DNA from: Verrucomicrobiota bacterium
GTDB lineage: Bacteria; Verrucomicrobiota; Verrucomicrobiia; Limisphaerales; JACRJZ01
Direction: 5' to 3'
Length of the DNA: 64,000 bases
Assembly: GCA_016219875.1 (NCBI GenBank)
Contig: JACRJZ010000140.1
Location: 39,810-103,809, forward strand
Shown here: piece by piece, positions 42,703 to 51,362 of the stretch
How positions within the stretch are numbered: position 1 is the first letter of the stretch
Layout: each line of letters opens with the position of its first letter
Translations under genes and position numbers: made by a program
Notes under the pieces: model-generated
Seen by the model: the letters and a program-made list of their open reading frames with translations, nothing else
Database searches by the model: none
What the model was told of the DNA's origin: nothing

Positions 42703-43022
42703 GGCACTCCGGCTTGCCAAGTCTTCCTCTTTCTCACTCACCAACACCGCACGCAGGCCGGCCCAAAGCGGCTCTCAAATGGTCAGCCTAAACGTTTCGT
42801 GTCGATCCACGCCCCATGCTTGCAGCTTGAAATCCGAAGTGGACACCGCGGAATTCATGTAACACGCGAAAGCAACACCGGAACCGCCGTGCTGGCCATG
42901 CCAAGGAGTCGCACGGGGAGAGAGGACGAAGTCAGGCTTGGTTTTTCGTGTGTTTCGCGTATTTCGTGGTGGCTCAGAATCGGAGTTCAAGTCCAGAGCG
43001 ACCAACCCTCAGCCGGAAACCC
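42703..43022. other. Spacer without a supportable gene
   Basis: The spacer contains short ORFs without domains and, near 42950-42975, a sequence of the TCGTGTGTTTCGCGTATTTC type that is often repetitive in such genomes. No hairpin terminator was found. Confidence 0.4.
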
Positions 43023-44390
43023 GTGAAGAACCAACGAAGAACTAAACGCCCTGCGACCCGATCCAGAGCCGCCCTTGGCTTGGCTTTCGGCCTGGCCGGC
43101 CTGCTGCCGGCGCACGCGGCGGAACCCGTGCCGTGGGGGGAGATTCCCAATCTGTGGAAGAAACCGGTTACGCCCGAAGACACGACCGCGCCTCCCGACA
43201 CCGCCGCTCGCGAGGCGCTCACCAAGCCTCGTCCAAAGTCCGGGTTGGCCCGGTTGGGACCGCTTGAGTTCTTCCCGCGGGCCACGGTTTCCGCGCTCTT
43301 CGACGACAACATTGAGATTCAGAAGACCAACCAGCAGAGCGACGTGATCTGGACTCTGTCTCCCGCCGTGATGATGGTGGGGGGCAATCCCGGCGTAGAA
43401 CTGCCGCGGGGCATCACCTTCGAGGGGCTGCGCATGTTGCCCCGGCAGCCCTACATCGGGCTGGACGCGGAGCCGGCGAAGATGCTGCTCCTGGATTACG
43501 CGCCCAGCTATCAACTGTTCACCGATCACGACAAATACAACGCCCTGAACCACTCGGCGCTGTTCACAGGCATCTATTCCCTCTCGCGGCTGACGCTGGG
43601 GGCCGATGTGGACTTCCGAAAAACGTCAGACACCGTCGGTGATGTGGGCCGGCGCATCACATCACAGGAACTGAGTGCCCGCCTGACGACGAAGTACGAT
43701 CTGAGCGACCGCACCTGCGTTCAAGTCAATGGAGAATACCGGGACATGAGTTACGACGATGCCCGGCTGACCGGTTCCCGGCAATGGGTGAACCAGAACT
43801 GGATCAACCGGCAACTCTCCGGCAAGATCAACGCGGGCCTGGGCCTGACGCTGGGCTATTGGGATGTGGACCGCTTCCCGAGCCAGACCTTCGAGCAACT
43901 CCTGCTGCGAGGCATTTACCGATTCGCGGAGAAAATGGATGTCACCCTCGCGGTGGGCGGAGAGTATCGCCAGTCCGGCGGTGGCGGCTCGGCGACGCTG
44001 GATCCCGTGGTCATGCTCGCGGGTTCGTATCGCCCGGTCGATGCCACGTCGTTCACCCTGGAAGCACACCGGCAGCAGCACACCTCGCCGACCTACGGGA
44101 ATCAGAACTACACGCTGACTGGATTTAGTGGCGGGGTGCGCCAGCGGCTCGGCGAGAAGTGGCACGTGAGTTTGAACGGAGGCTATGACATGGTGGATTA
44201 TCGGGCCACGGTCAGCGGCGTTACGGCGTCGAGGTCGGACGATTACTTCTCAGTGCGGGTGGGAGTGGATTACCAGTTCGCCGAACGCTGGACCAGCGGG
44301 GCCTACCACGTCTATCGGCGCAACAGCTCGAACACGGGCTACGGCTACGACAACAACCAATTCGGGGTTCAGGTGTCCTGGAGGTTCTAG
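43023..44390 (+). CDS. Outer-membrane beta-barrel protein of the polysaccharide locus
   Basis: The protein is 455 aa from GTG 43023; the frame is open earlier, but this start gives a signal peptide (LGLAFGLAGLLPAHAAEP). The mature part has many alternating strands ending in aromatic residues, for example WHVSLNGGYDMVDYRATVSG, and the final strand NNQFGVQVSWRF ends in Phe, the outer-membrane-protein insertion signal. Similar barrels accompany Wza/Wzc-type polysaccharide export. The last codons (RF and TAG) fall inside the terminal repeat of the adjacent 144-bp element. Confidence 0.82.
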   Translation: MKNQRRTKRPATRSRAALGLAFGLAGLLPAHAAEPVPWGEIPNLWKKPVTPEDTTAPPDTAAREALTKPRPKSGLARLGPLEFFPRATVSALFDDNIEIQKTNQQSDVIWTLSPAVMMVGGNPGVELPRGITFEGLRMLPRQPYIGLDAEPAKMLLLDYAPSYQLFTDHDKYNALNHSALFTGIYSLSRLTLGADVDFRKTSDTVGDVGRRITSQELSARLTTKYDLSDRTCVQVNGEYRDMSYDDARLTGSRQWVNQNWINRQLSGKINAGLGLTLGYWDVDRFPSQTFEQLLLRGIYRFAEKMDVTLAVGGEYRQSGGGGSATLDPVVMLAGSYRPVDATSFTLEAHRQQHTSPTYGNQNYTLTGFSGGVRQRLGEKWHVSLNGGYDMVDYRATVSGVTASRSDDYFSVRVGVDYQFAERWTSGAYHVYRRNSSNTGYGYDNNQFGVQVSWRF

Positions 44391-44527
44391 CCTGCATTTC
44401 TCACCGGACCGCGGCCGGTCCCCGGCCGCAGCGCCTGTCACATGGCATCTTGCTGCGACCGGGGACCGGTCGCGGTCCGACACATTGCGGCCGCGCCGAT
44501 CTTGTGGTGAGAAATGCAGGCTAGAAC
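44384..44527. repeat. 144-bp inverted-repeat (MITE-like) element overlapping a stop codon
   Basis: The ends are 22-base perfect inverted repeats (44384-44405 and 44506-44527) containing GCCTGCATTTCTCACC and its complement. Inside is a second inverted pair, GGACCGCGGCCGGTCCCCGG / CCGGGGACCGGTCGCGGTCC, with a few mismatches. No ORF is present. The left end contains the last Phe codon and the TAG of the barrel gene. Structure and ends resemble a MITE or a large hairpin terminator. Confidence 0.8.
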
Positions 44528-44719
44528 GAAATCCAGAATGCGAAAGCCGATTTCAGAACCCACCCCAACGCCGCGCGAGGGCACACGGCCTGCAACGTCG
44601 CCAGGTCGGCCGCGTGTCCTCACGCGGCGGGCCAACTGCCGAAAGGATCGGGTTCTAATTTCCGACGGGCACATCTTTTGTTGCACCGCTTTTGGCCGGT
44701 GCGCTAGTCTGCGCCACAC

Positions 44720-45364
44720 ATGTTAAGACACGTTTTTGCATTGTCAGTCGTGCTCCTGCTGGGAGGCGCGCTGCCGTTGATCGCGGCGGACGCGCCGGCC
44801 AAGGATGCTGCTCCGGCTCCTAAACCGGGGTCGCTTCCCAGCACCCCCGGCCAGGAGCCGTCCCGGCTTTACGTCATCAAGCCCAACGACGTGGTCATCG
44901 TGAAGGTGTACCAGGAGGAAGACCTCACCACGCAGGCGCGCGTGGCGCGGGATGGCACGATCACCATGTATTTGCTGGGCACGGTGAACATCGGCAGCAA
45001 CTCGGTGGAGCAGGCCACCACCCTGATTCACGATCTGCTGGCCAAGGACTATTTGGTCAATCCGCAGGTGAGCCTGAACATCGTGGAGTACGCCAAGCGG
45101 CGGTTCACGGTGATGGGACAGGTGAACCGTCCCGGCACCTACGAGATGCCGAGCGATGACACCATGAATCTCCTCCAGGCCATCGCCACCGCCGGTGGCT
45201 ACACCCGCATTGGCAATCCGAAGAAGATCGCCGTGCAGCGGGTGGTGGACGGCAAGCAGAAGATCATCGAACTCAACGCGGACGCCATGGCCAAGGACAA
45301 GAACTCAAAGCCGTTCGACGTCCTGCCGGACGACACCATCACCGTTGGCGAGAAGTGGCTCTGA
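44720..45364 (+). CDS. Polysaccharide export protein (Wza/OPX family)
   Basis: The protein is 214 aa. After a signal peptide (FALSVVLLLGGALPLIAADA) comes the Poly_export domain: LYVIKPNDVVIVKVYQEEDLTTQARVARDGTITMYLLGTVNI. A SLBB-type beta-grasp repeat follows (VSLNIVEYAKRRFTVMGQVNRPGTYEMPSDDTMNLLQAIATAGGYTRIGNPKKIAVQR). There is no lipobox Cys. This short form forms the periplasmic/outer-membrane conduit for the exopolysaccharide. It is followed by the Wzc-like kinase. Confidence 0.92.
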   Translation: MLRHVFALSVVLLLGGALPLIAADAPAKDAAPAPKPGSLPSTPGQEPSRLYVIKPNDVVIVKVYQEEDLTTQARVARDGTITMYLLGTVNIGSNSVEQATTLIHDLLAKDYLVNPQVSLNIVEYAKRRFTVMGQVNRPGTYEMPSDDTMNLLQAIATAGGYTRIGNPKKIAVQRVVDGKQKIIELNADAMAKDKNSKPFDVLPDDTITVGEKWL

Positions 45365-45692
45365 AGCCATTCGTGCCCATTCGTGTGAAGTTCTTCCGTT
45401 GCATGATCGCCGCGCCCCTCGCTCGTTCGAGCCAGCCGTATCTGATTAGCGTAGCGGCGGGCCTCCTGCCTGCTGTCGAGGGCGTGCTTCTAGCCGCCCG
45501 GAAGGGTCCGTGGGTTCTTTTGCCGCCTCGGCAAGTCCACGACGTCCTGCGCCGGGCTGGAAGCCACGGCTCTACGGCAGGCCAGAGGCCCGCCGCCACG
45601 GCACTGAACTCATACCGGCGGCCCGCCGGGTGGAACGGCCTAGGCCGCTCCCTCGCCCCCTCTCTTTTCCCAGCCAACTAAAGGACCCCATC
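45365..45692. repeat. Spacer with an inverted-repeat element between wza- and wzc-like genes
   Basis: 23-base arms at 45451-45473 and 45577-45599 are inverted copies (GCGGCGGGCCTC / GAGGCCCGCCGC core) with few mismatches. The interior of about 100 bases has no gene. The Wzc start ATG 45693 follows with AAGGACC 7-10 bases upstream. Confidence 0.65.
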
Positions 45693-47876
45693 ATGCCTGA
45701 TTTCGAGCCGCAAAACCCTCCTGTTATTAGAGCCGGTCCCCAGCCCGAGCCGTCGCAACTCCCGGCGCACGGGCTGGACCTCCGCACGCTGCTACACGTG
45801 CTCATTGAGAAAGCCTGGGTCATCCTCCTGTTCATGGTCATCGCCGTGCTGCTGGCCACCGGCTACATCTCACGCGCGCCGATCCTCTATTCCTCCACCG
45901 CCACCCTGGAGGTCGAGCAGCAGGAGCAGAAGATCATCAGGATCGAGAAGGGCTACTCGCAGGAAGGCGACTTGCGCAGCCTGGACGTGCTGCAGACCAT
46001 CGCCCAAACCCTCAAGAGCCGCGCCATGCTGGAGCGCGTGATCGACACCAACAACCTGGCCTCCGATCCGCGCTTCGTGGGCCTGATGAAGGAAGCCCCG
46101 ACACGGGAACGGATCGTTCTCGCTCTGTCCAAGATGGTCGATGTGCGCTTGCGCCGCGGCACCCGCCTGATCGACATCACGGTGGTCCACACCGTGCCGG
46201 AGATCACGGATCGGATCGCCAATTCACTGGTCGCCGAATTCAAGAAACAAAACGAAGAGCAGCACACCTCTGTGTCCGAAGTGGCCAACCAGTTTCTCCT
46301 TCAGGAGTCCGAACGGTTGAAAAAGAAGCTGGCGGATTCAGAGGCGGCCTTGCAGTCCTACCGGGAAAAGACCGGGGCCGTGTCGCTGGACGACCGTCAG
46401 AATACGGTGGTGGCGAAGCTGAAGGAGTTGAGCACGCGGGTAACCGAAGCGAAGTCCATGCGGATCAAAGCCGAGAGCGACTATGCCCAGTTGGAGAGAC
46501 TCGGCACCAATGTCCAAGACCTGCTGGTCCTGGCGGTGGTGGCGCATGATCCCAAGGTGATGGAAATCCAGATGACCATCAACAAGCTGGACAGCGAACT
46601 GGCCAACCTGCGCCAGCGCTACAAGGAGAAGCATCCCAAGTATGGTCAGGCCGTCAGCCAGATCGAGGAATGGAGGGATACCTTCACCAACGCCGTGCGC
46701 AACGTGCCCCAGACGGTCAAGGCCTCGCTGGATGCCGCCAAAGCAGCAGAACTGGAGTTGGAGAAAGCCCTGCGCGCCCAGGAAACGGCCGCGCTCGAAC
46801 TGGACAAGCTGGCCATCCAATACAAGGCGCTGTCCCGTGAAGTGGATTCGGATCGCGCCATGTTCGAGGCGGTGCTAGGCCAGTTGAAACAGACTTCCGT
46901 GACCAAGGAGGCCCAGCCGAACAAAGTCCGGGTCGTGCAACAGGGCTACCGGCCTGAACGGCCTTTCTCCCCCAAGAAACTCCAGATCATGGCGCTGGGA
47001 TTCCTGGGCGGAATCTTCGCCGGCATCCTGGCGGCGCTGGGACTGCACTCCATGGACCATTCCTTCAAGACCGTGGACCAAGTGGAGGAAGTCCTCCAAA
47101 TGCCCGTCCTCGGTGCCGTGCCGGTGATGCGGGAGGTGCGGACCACCAAGAGCCAGTTGATCGTCTCGGATGATCCCAAATGCGCCGGCTCGGAAGCCTT
47201 CCGAACGCTGCGAACCTCGTTGACCATGCTCGGCAAGGCCGAGGAGCGAAGGGTGTTCCTCTTCACCAGCGCCGTGCCCCAGGAAGGCAAGACCTTCACG
47301 TCCCTGAACTATTCCGCCAGTTTGGCGCAGCAAGGGCTGCGCACGCTCCTCATCGACTGCGATCTGCGCAAACCCTCGGTGGAGGAATACTTCGGAGTCG
47401 CCGGCGCCCGCAGTGTGGGCGTGACCGATTATCTGACGGGCCAGAAGAAATTCGAGGAGATCCTGCAGACCAGCAAACTCGACAAACTGCTCTACATCTC
47501 CGGCGGCACCACCGCGCCCAACCCGGCGGAGCTGATCGCGCAAGGCGGTTTTCCTGGCTTGCTGGCAGAGGCCCTGCGCCATTTCGACCGCGTCATCGTG
47601 GACTCCGCGCCCATCCATGCGGTCAGCGACACGCTGCTGCTGGTGCCCCACGTGCAAACGGTGTGTGTCGTAGCCCGGGCGGCCCGGACGCCGCGCAAGG
47701 CCATCCAGCGGGCCATCCACCTGTTGCGCAACGCCGGAGCGCCGCTGGCGGGCGTGGTCCTGAACCGGCTGCCGCGCCGCCGAGGTCCCGGCTACGGTTA
47801 TTACTACTACAGCCCGTACTACGACTACTCCTACTACGGCAAGTACTCCAAGAAGGGCGTGTACGGCGCGAAGTGA
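45693..47876 (+). CDS. Wzc-type tyrosine autokinase / polysaccharide co-polymerase
   Basis: The protein is 727 aa. The N-terminal transmembrane segment (WVILLFMVIAVLLATGYI) is followed by a long periplasmic coiled coil (residues about 175-390) and a second transmembrane segment (KKLQIMALGFLGGIFAGILAALG). The BY-kinase domain has Walker A in TSAVPQEGKTFTS (Lys533), Walker A' in TLLIDCDLRKPS and Walker B in VIVDSAP. The C-terminus is a Tyr cluster (GPGYGYYYYSPYYDYSYYGKYS), the autophosphorylation site that regulates chain length. It controls export together with the Wza-like protein. A strong terminator follows. Confidence 0.95.
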   Translation: MPDFEPQNPPVIRAGPQPEPSQLPAHGLDLRTLLHVLIEKAWVILLFMVIAVLLATGYISRAPILYSSTATLEVEQQEQKIIRIEKGYSQEGDLRSLDVLQTIAQTLKSRAMLERVIDTNNLASDPRFVGLMKEAPTRERIVLALSKMVDVRLRRGTRLIDITVVHTVPEITDRIANSLVAEFKKQNEEQHTSVSEVANQFLLQESERLKKKLADSEAALQSYREKTGAVSLDDRQNTVVAKLKELSTRVTEAKSMRIKAESDYAQLERLGTNVQDLLVLAVVAHDPKVMEIQMTINKLDSELANLRQRYKEKHPKYGQAVSQIEEWRDTFTNAVRNVPQTVKASLDAAKAAELELEKALRAQETAALELDKLAIQYKALSREVDSDRAMFEAVLGQLKQTSVTKEAQPNKVRVVQQGYRPERPFSPKKLQIMALGFLGGIFAGILAALGLHSMDHSFKTVDQVEEVLQMPVLGAVPVMREVRTTKSQLIVSDDPKCAGSEAFRTLRTSLTMLGKAEERRVFLFTSAVPQEGKTFTSLNYSASLAQQGLRTLLIDCDLRKPSVEEYFGVAGARSVGVTDYLTGQKKFEEILQTSKLDKLLYISGGTTAPNPAELIAQGGFPGLLAEALRHFDRVIVDSAPIHAVSDTLLLVPHVQTVCVVARAARTPRKAIQRAIHLLRNAGAPLAGVVLNRLPRRRGPGYGYYYYSPYYDYSYYGKYSKKGVYGAK

Positions 47877-47936
47877 CCGATCCCCATCCGGCACGACGAC
47901 GCTGAAGTCCTCGTGCTCGCCGGCCGGTTGAGTTTG

Positions 47937-47975
47937 AAAGGCCCGCAGCGATTCCGCTGCGGGCCTTTTTCTTTT
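47937..47975 (+). terminator. Rho-independent terminator after the Wzc-type gene
   Basis: The perfect stem AAGGCCCGCAGCG / CGCTGCGGGCCTT with an ATTC loop is followed by a T-rich tail. It lies 60 bases after the kinase stop and closes the polysaccharide locus. Confidence 0.93.
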
Positions 47976-48133
47976 TGCGCCCGGCAGGCTCTGCCCCGAC
48001 CATTGAGCCTGGGCAAAACAAACCGGTGGCGCGACGACAGCAGACCCTGACCATTGGGCGCGGATCACCAGCGATGAATTGTGACTCAGAGTCCGTTGAA
48101 TAGTCTCACGCCATTTTCTAGAGTGCAGCACGA

Positions 48134-48871
48134 GTGATAGCCAAGAAAGACAGCAGTTTGCGGTTTGGAGCCGCGGTCAAGCGTTTACGGAACAGGCTTC
48201 GCATCTCCCAGGAAACGCTGGCCGAACGCGCCGGACTGGACCGCACTTACATCGGCCACGTCGAGCGCGGAGTCCGGAACGTGTCCCTCTCAACCATCGA
48301 CAAGTTGGCGCGGGCCTTGGAGGTTTCTGCAGCCACACTCCTTTCCGGTTCCAGCGACACCGCCCGCATGTCAGGCGGGCCCTACCCCGAGATGCTTGAA
48401 ACCTGCGTCGGCACCGACTGTGTGGGCCGGGGTCGTGTGGACATCCTCCTGGTGGAAGACAACCACAGCGACGTGGGTCTGACCCTGCGCGCCTTCAAGA
48501 AGGCAGGAGTCACCAACCCGGTGCATGTGGTCCGCGACGGGGCGGAAGCGTTGGAGTTCCTGTTCTGCTCGGAGCGGTACTCCAGCCTCGAAATGCAGGA
48601 CCGGCCCCGCTTGGTGCTGCTGGATTTGAACCTGCCCAAAGTGAGCGGGCTGGAAGTGCTGCGCCGCATCAAAGCCGACGCGCGTACGCGCAACATCCCG
48701 GTGGTGGTGCTGACGGCCTCGCGCCGCGATGAATCCTTCGCCGAAGCGAGGCGGTTGGGTGCGGCCGCTTACATCATAAAGCCGGTGGACTTCTGGAATC
48801 TGAGTGAGGTCACGCCCAAACTGAGGCTCCATTGGGCGTTGGTTCAGCCAGCGGAAGAACTCTCCGCATGA
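48134..48871 (+). CDS. XRE helix-turn-helix domain fused to a response-regulator receiver
   Basis: The protein is 245 aa from GTG 48134. Residues about 10-70 are a Cro/C1-type HTH (FGAAVKRLRNRLRISQETLAERAGLDRTYIGHVERGVRNVSLSTIDKLARALEV). Residues about 102-235 are a receiver domain of the Rcp1 type: VDILLVEDNHSDVGLTLRAF, phospho-acceptor Asp164 in LVLLDLNLP, Thr in VVVLTAS and Lys in AAYIIKPVDF. Receivers normally precede their DNA-binding domain and rarely use an XRE domain, so the order is unusual. It is probably the output of the phosphorelay encoded downstream. Confidence 0.9.
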   Translation: MIAKKDSSLRFGAAVKRLRNRLRISQETLAERAGLDRTYIGHVERGVRNVSLSTIDKLARALEVSAATLLSGSSDTARMSGGPYPEMLETCVGTDCVGRGRVDILLVEDNHSDVGLTLRAFKKAGVTNPVHVVRDGAEALEFLFCSERYSSLEMQDRPRLVLLDLNLPKVSGLEVLRRIKADARTRNIPVVVLTASRRDESFAEARRLGAAAYIIKPVDFWNLSEVTPKLRLHWALVQPAEELSA

Positions 48872-48950
48872 ACAACCCGCGGCTTTCCCCTCCACCTGCG
48901 CGAGCGAAGAGCCGATGTAGCTACATTGTATGCGGGACTCGGACTGACGC

Positions 48951-51362
48951 GTGAGGACCTCATCTCCACAATACAGGCTGATTACGGTGGCACTGTTGGC
49001 CGGCGTGCTGCCGGCGCTCGTGGCGCTGGCGGCCCATCTGGTTTTCGGCGACGCGAAGCACGTGCAGGAGTCGCTGCACGAGGCTTTGGAACTGACCGGC
49101 ACTTGCATCGCGCTGGCGGTGGCGATGCTGCTGTTGTTCCGCACGCAGCACGAAACCACCCCGCCGCACTTGCTGTGGATGGTAGCGGCGCTGGTGGGCA
49201 TGGGCATTCTGGATGGCGTGCATGCCGTGATGCCCTTCGGCGCGGCGTTTGCCTGGACGCGGCATCTGACGACGCTCATCGGCGGGCTGGTCTTCGCGAT
49301 GGTCTGGCTGCCCTTGCCGGCGGTTGCGCTCCGCCGCAAAGGACCGTTCATCTCGCTGGTGGCGGCAGCGGCCTTGGCGCTGGGCCTGAGCATCTGGCGC
49401 TGGGCCGAATGGCTGCCCGCGGCATGGGCGAATGGGGACTACACCTTTGCGGTGTTGGCCGCCAACGCGGTGGGCGGGCTGGGCTGCCTGGCCGCGTCGG
49501 TGTTTTTCCTCTGGCGCTGCCTGCGCCAGCCGCAGACCGAGGACCTGGTGTTTGCCGGGCAGACGATGCTCTTCGGCGTGGCGGGGCTGATGTTTGGTTT
49601 CTCGCACGTGTGGGCGGCCGACTGGTGGGCCTGGCACGGGTTCCGGCTGCTGGCTTACGCGACGGTGCTCGTGGCCGCCTACGACGTGGTTGTCAGGCTC
49701 TACCAGCGCATCGCCCGCCACGCGCAGGAACTGGAGGGCCGCGTCGCGGCGCGGACGGCGGAGTTGCAGGAGCAGCGCGAGCGGCTGCGGGTCACGCTCA
49801 CCAGCATCGGCGACGCGGTCATCACCTGCGACACGCAAGGCCGGGTCACGTTCCTCAATCCGGTGGCGGAGTCGCTCACCGGATGGCCGCTGGCGGAGGC
49901 CCAAGACCAGCCCATCGCCCGCGTGTTCCGGCTCGTCAATGAACAAACCTGCCAGCCCGCCGAGGACATGGTCGAGCGGGTGTTGAAGGACAAACGCATC
50001 ATCGCCCTGGCCAACCACACCGCGCTGGTGACCCGCGACGGCCGCGAAGTGCCCATCGAGGACAGCGCCGCGCCGATCCTGGACGACGCCGGCAACGTCT
50101 CCGGCGTGGTGATCGTGTTCCACGAGGTCGCCGCCAAGCGCCGCGCACAGGAGGCCCTGCGCCGGCTGGCGGCCATTGTCGAGAGTTCCGACGACGCCAT
50201 CATCAGCAAGACCCCGGACGGCGTCATCACGACGTGGAATCCGGGCGCGGAGAAGATGTTCGGCTTCACGGCTGCCGAGGCCATTGGGCAGTCTGTGCAG
50301 ATCGTCATCCCTGCCGAGCGGGCGCAAGAGGAGGCTGAGTTGCTCGCGCGCATCCGCAGAGGGGAACCGATTCTTCTTTATGAGAGCCGCCGTCAGCGAA
50401 AGAACGGCCAGCAGTTTGACGTCTCGGTGACGTTGTCGCCCATTTTGAATAGCGAGGGGAAGATCATCGGCGCCTCGAAAATCGCCCGCGACATCAGCGA
50501 GCGCAAGCGAGCTGAGGAATCGTTGCGAGAGAGCGAGGCCCGCTTCCGGACGATGGCGAATTCCATCCCGCAACTTGCCTGGATCGCCCGGCCGGACGGC
50601 TACATCGTTTGGTATAACCAGCGGTGGCATGCCTACACCGGCACGACGCCGGAGCAAATGGAGGGCTGGGGCTGGCAGAGCGTCCATCATCCCGAGGTGC
50701 TGCCGAAAGTCATGGAAGCCTGGACGGGGGCGATCCGGGCCGGCCACTCGTTTGACATGGAGTTCCCGCTGCGCGGGGCGGACGGGCGGTTCCGCATTTT
50801 TCTGACGCGCGTGGAACCGCTGAAGAATGCGGCCGGCCAGATCGTGAATTGGTTTGGCACGAACACCGACGTGCAAGCGCTCAAGCAGATCGAGGAGCAA
50901 TTGCGCCAAAGCGAGGAGTTCAACCGCCGCATCATCGAGAGCAGCTCCGACTGCATCAAGGTGCTGGACCTCGACGCCAATCTGCTTTCTATGAGCGAGG
51001 GCGGCCAGCGGCTGCTGGAAATCGGGGACATCAACCGCTACCTGAACAGGTGCTGGATTGAATTCTGGAAGCCCGAAGATCAGCCCCGCGTGCGTGCAGC
51101 CGTGGAGGCCGCGCGGGCCGGCGGGGTCGGGTGGTTCGCCTCTTGTCCATCTCACGGGATATTTCGGCGCAGAAACAGGCCGAGGCGGAAATCCAGAAGC
51201 TCAACGCGGAATTGGAAGATCGCGTTCGCCAGCGCACCGCCCAGCTTGAGGAAGCCAACACCCATCTGCGGGCCGAACGCACTCTCACCGAGGCCATCCA
51301 CCAGGCGCAGACGCAATTCATCGCCGCCGATGTTTCCCAAAACATCTTTAATGGTTTGCTGA
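48951..51362 (+). CDS. N-terminal sensor part of a split multi-PAS histidine kinase
   Basis: The ORF is 803 aa from GTG 48951. Seven or so N-terminal membrane segments (a MASE-type region, residues about 8-240) are followed by PAS domains: LTSIGDAVITCDTQGRVTFLN, IVESSDDAIISKTPDGVITTWNPGAEKMFGFTAAEAIG, FRTMANSIPQLAWIARPDGYIVWYN, and a fourth starting RIIESSSDCIKVLDLD. In the fourth PAS the sequence breaks at AGGVG; the last 80 residues of the ORF are out-of-frame nonsense. Relatives continue through about 33 further residues into RLLSISRDIS, which is found in the next ORF. The protein is therefore truncated and lacks the kinase core. Confidence 0.8.
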   Translation: MRTSSPQYRLITVALLAGVLPALVALAAHLVFGDAKHVQESLHEALELTGTCIALAVAMLLLFRTQHETTPPHLLWMVAALVGMGILDGVHAVMPFGAAFAWTRHLTTLIGGLVFAMVWLPLPAVALRRKGPFISLVAAAALALGLSIWRWAEWLPAAWANGDYTFAVLAANAVGGLGCLAASVFFLWRCLRQPQTEDLVFAGQTMLFGVAGLMFGFSHVWAADWWAWHGFRLLAYATVLVAAYDVVVRLYQRIARHAQELEGRVAARTAELQEQRERLRVTLTSIGDAVITCDTQGRVTFLNPVAESLTGWPLAEAQDQPIARVFRLVNEQTCQPAEDMVERVLKDKRIIALANHTALVTRDGREVPIEDSAAPILDDAGNVSGVVIVFHEVAAKRRAQEALRRLAAIVESSDDAIISKTPDGVITTWNPGAEKMFGFTAAEAIGQSVQIVIPAERAQEEAELLARIRRGEPILLYESRRQRKNGQQFDVSVTLSPILNSEGKIIGASKIARDISERKRAEESLRESEARFRTMANSIPQLAWIARPDGYIVWYNQRWHAYTGTTPEQMEGWGWQSVHHPEVLPKVMEAWTGAIRAGHSFDMEFPLRGADGRFRIFLTRVEPLKNAAGQIVNWFGTNTDVQALKQIEEQLRQSEEFNRRIIESSSDCIKVLDLDANLLSMSEGGQRLLEIGDINRYLNRCWIEFWKPEDQPRVRAAVEAARAGGVGWFASCPSHGIFRRRNRPRRKSRSSTRNWKIAFASAPPSLRKPTPICGPNALSPRPSTRRRRNSSPPMFPKTSLMVC

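Noticed and set aside
48960..51155. Minus-strand ORF of 731 aa
   Set aside because: Antisense to the multi-PAS kinase; no domains.
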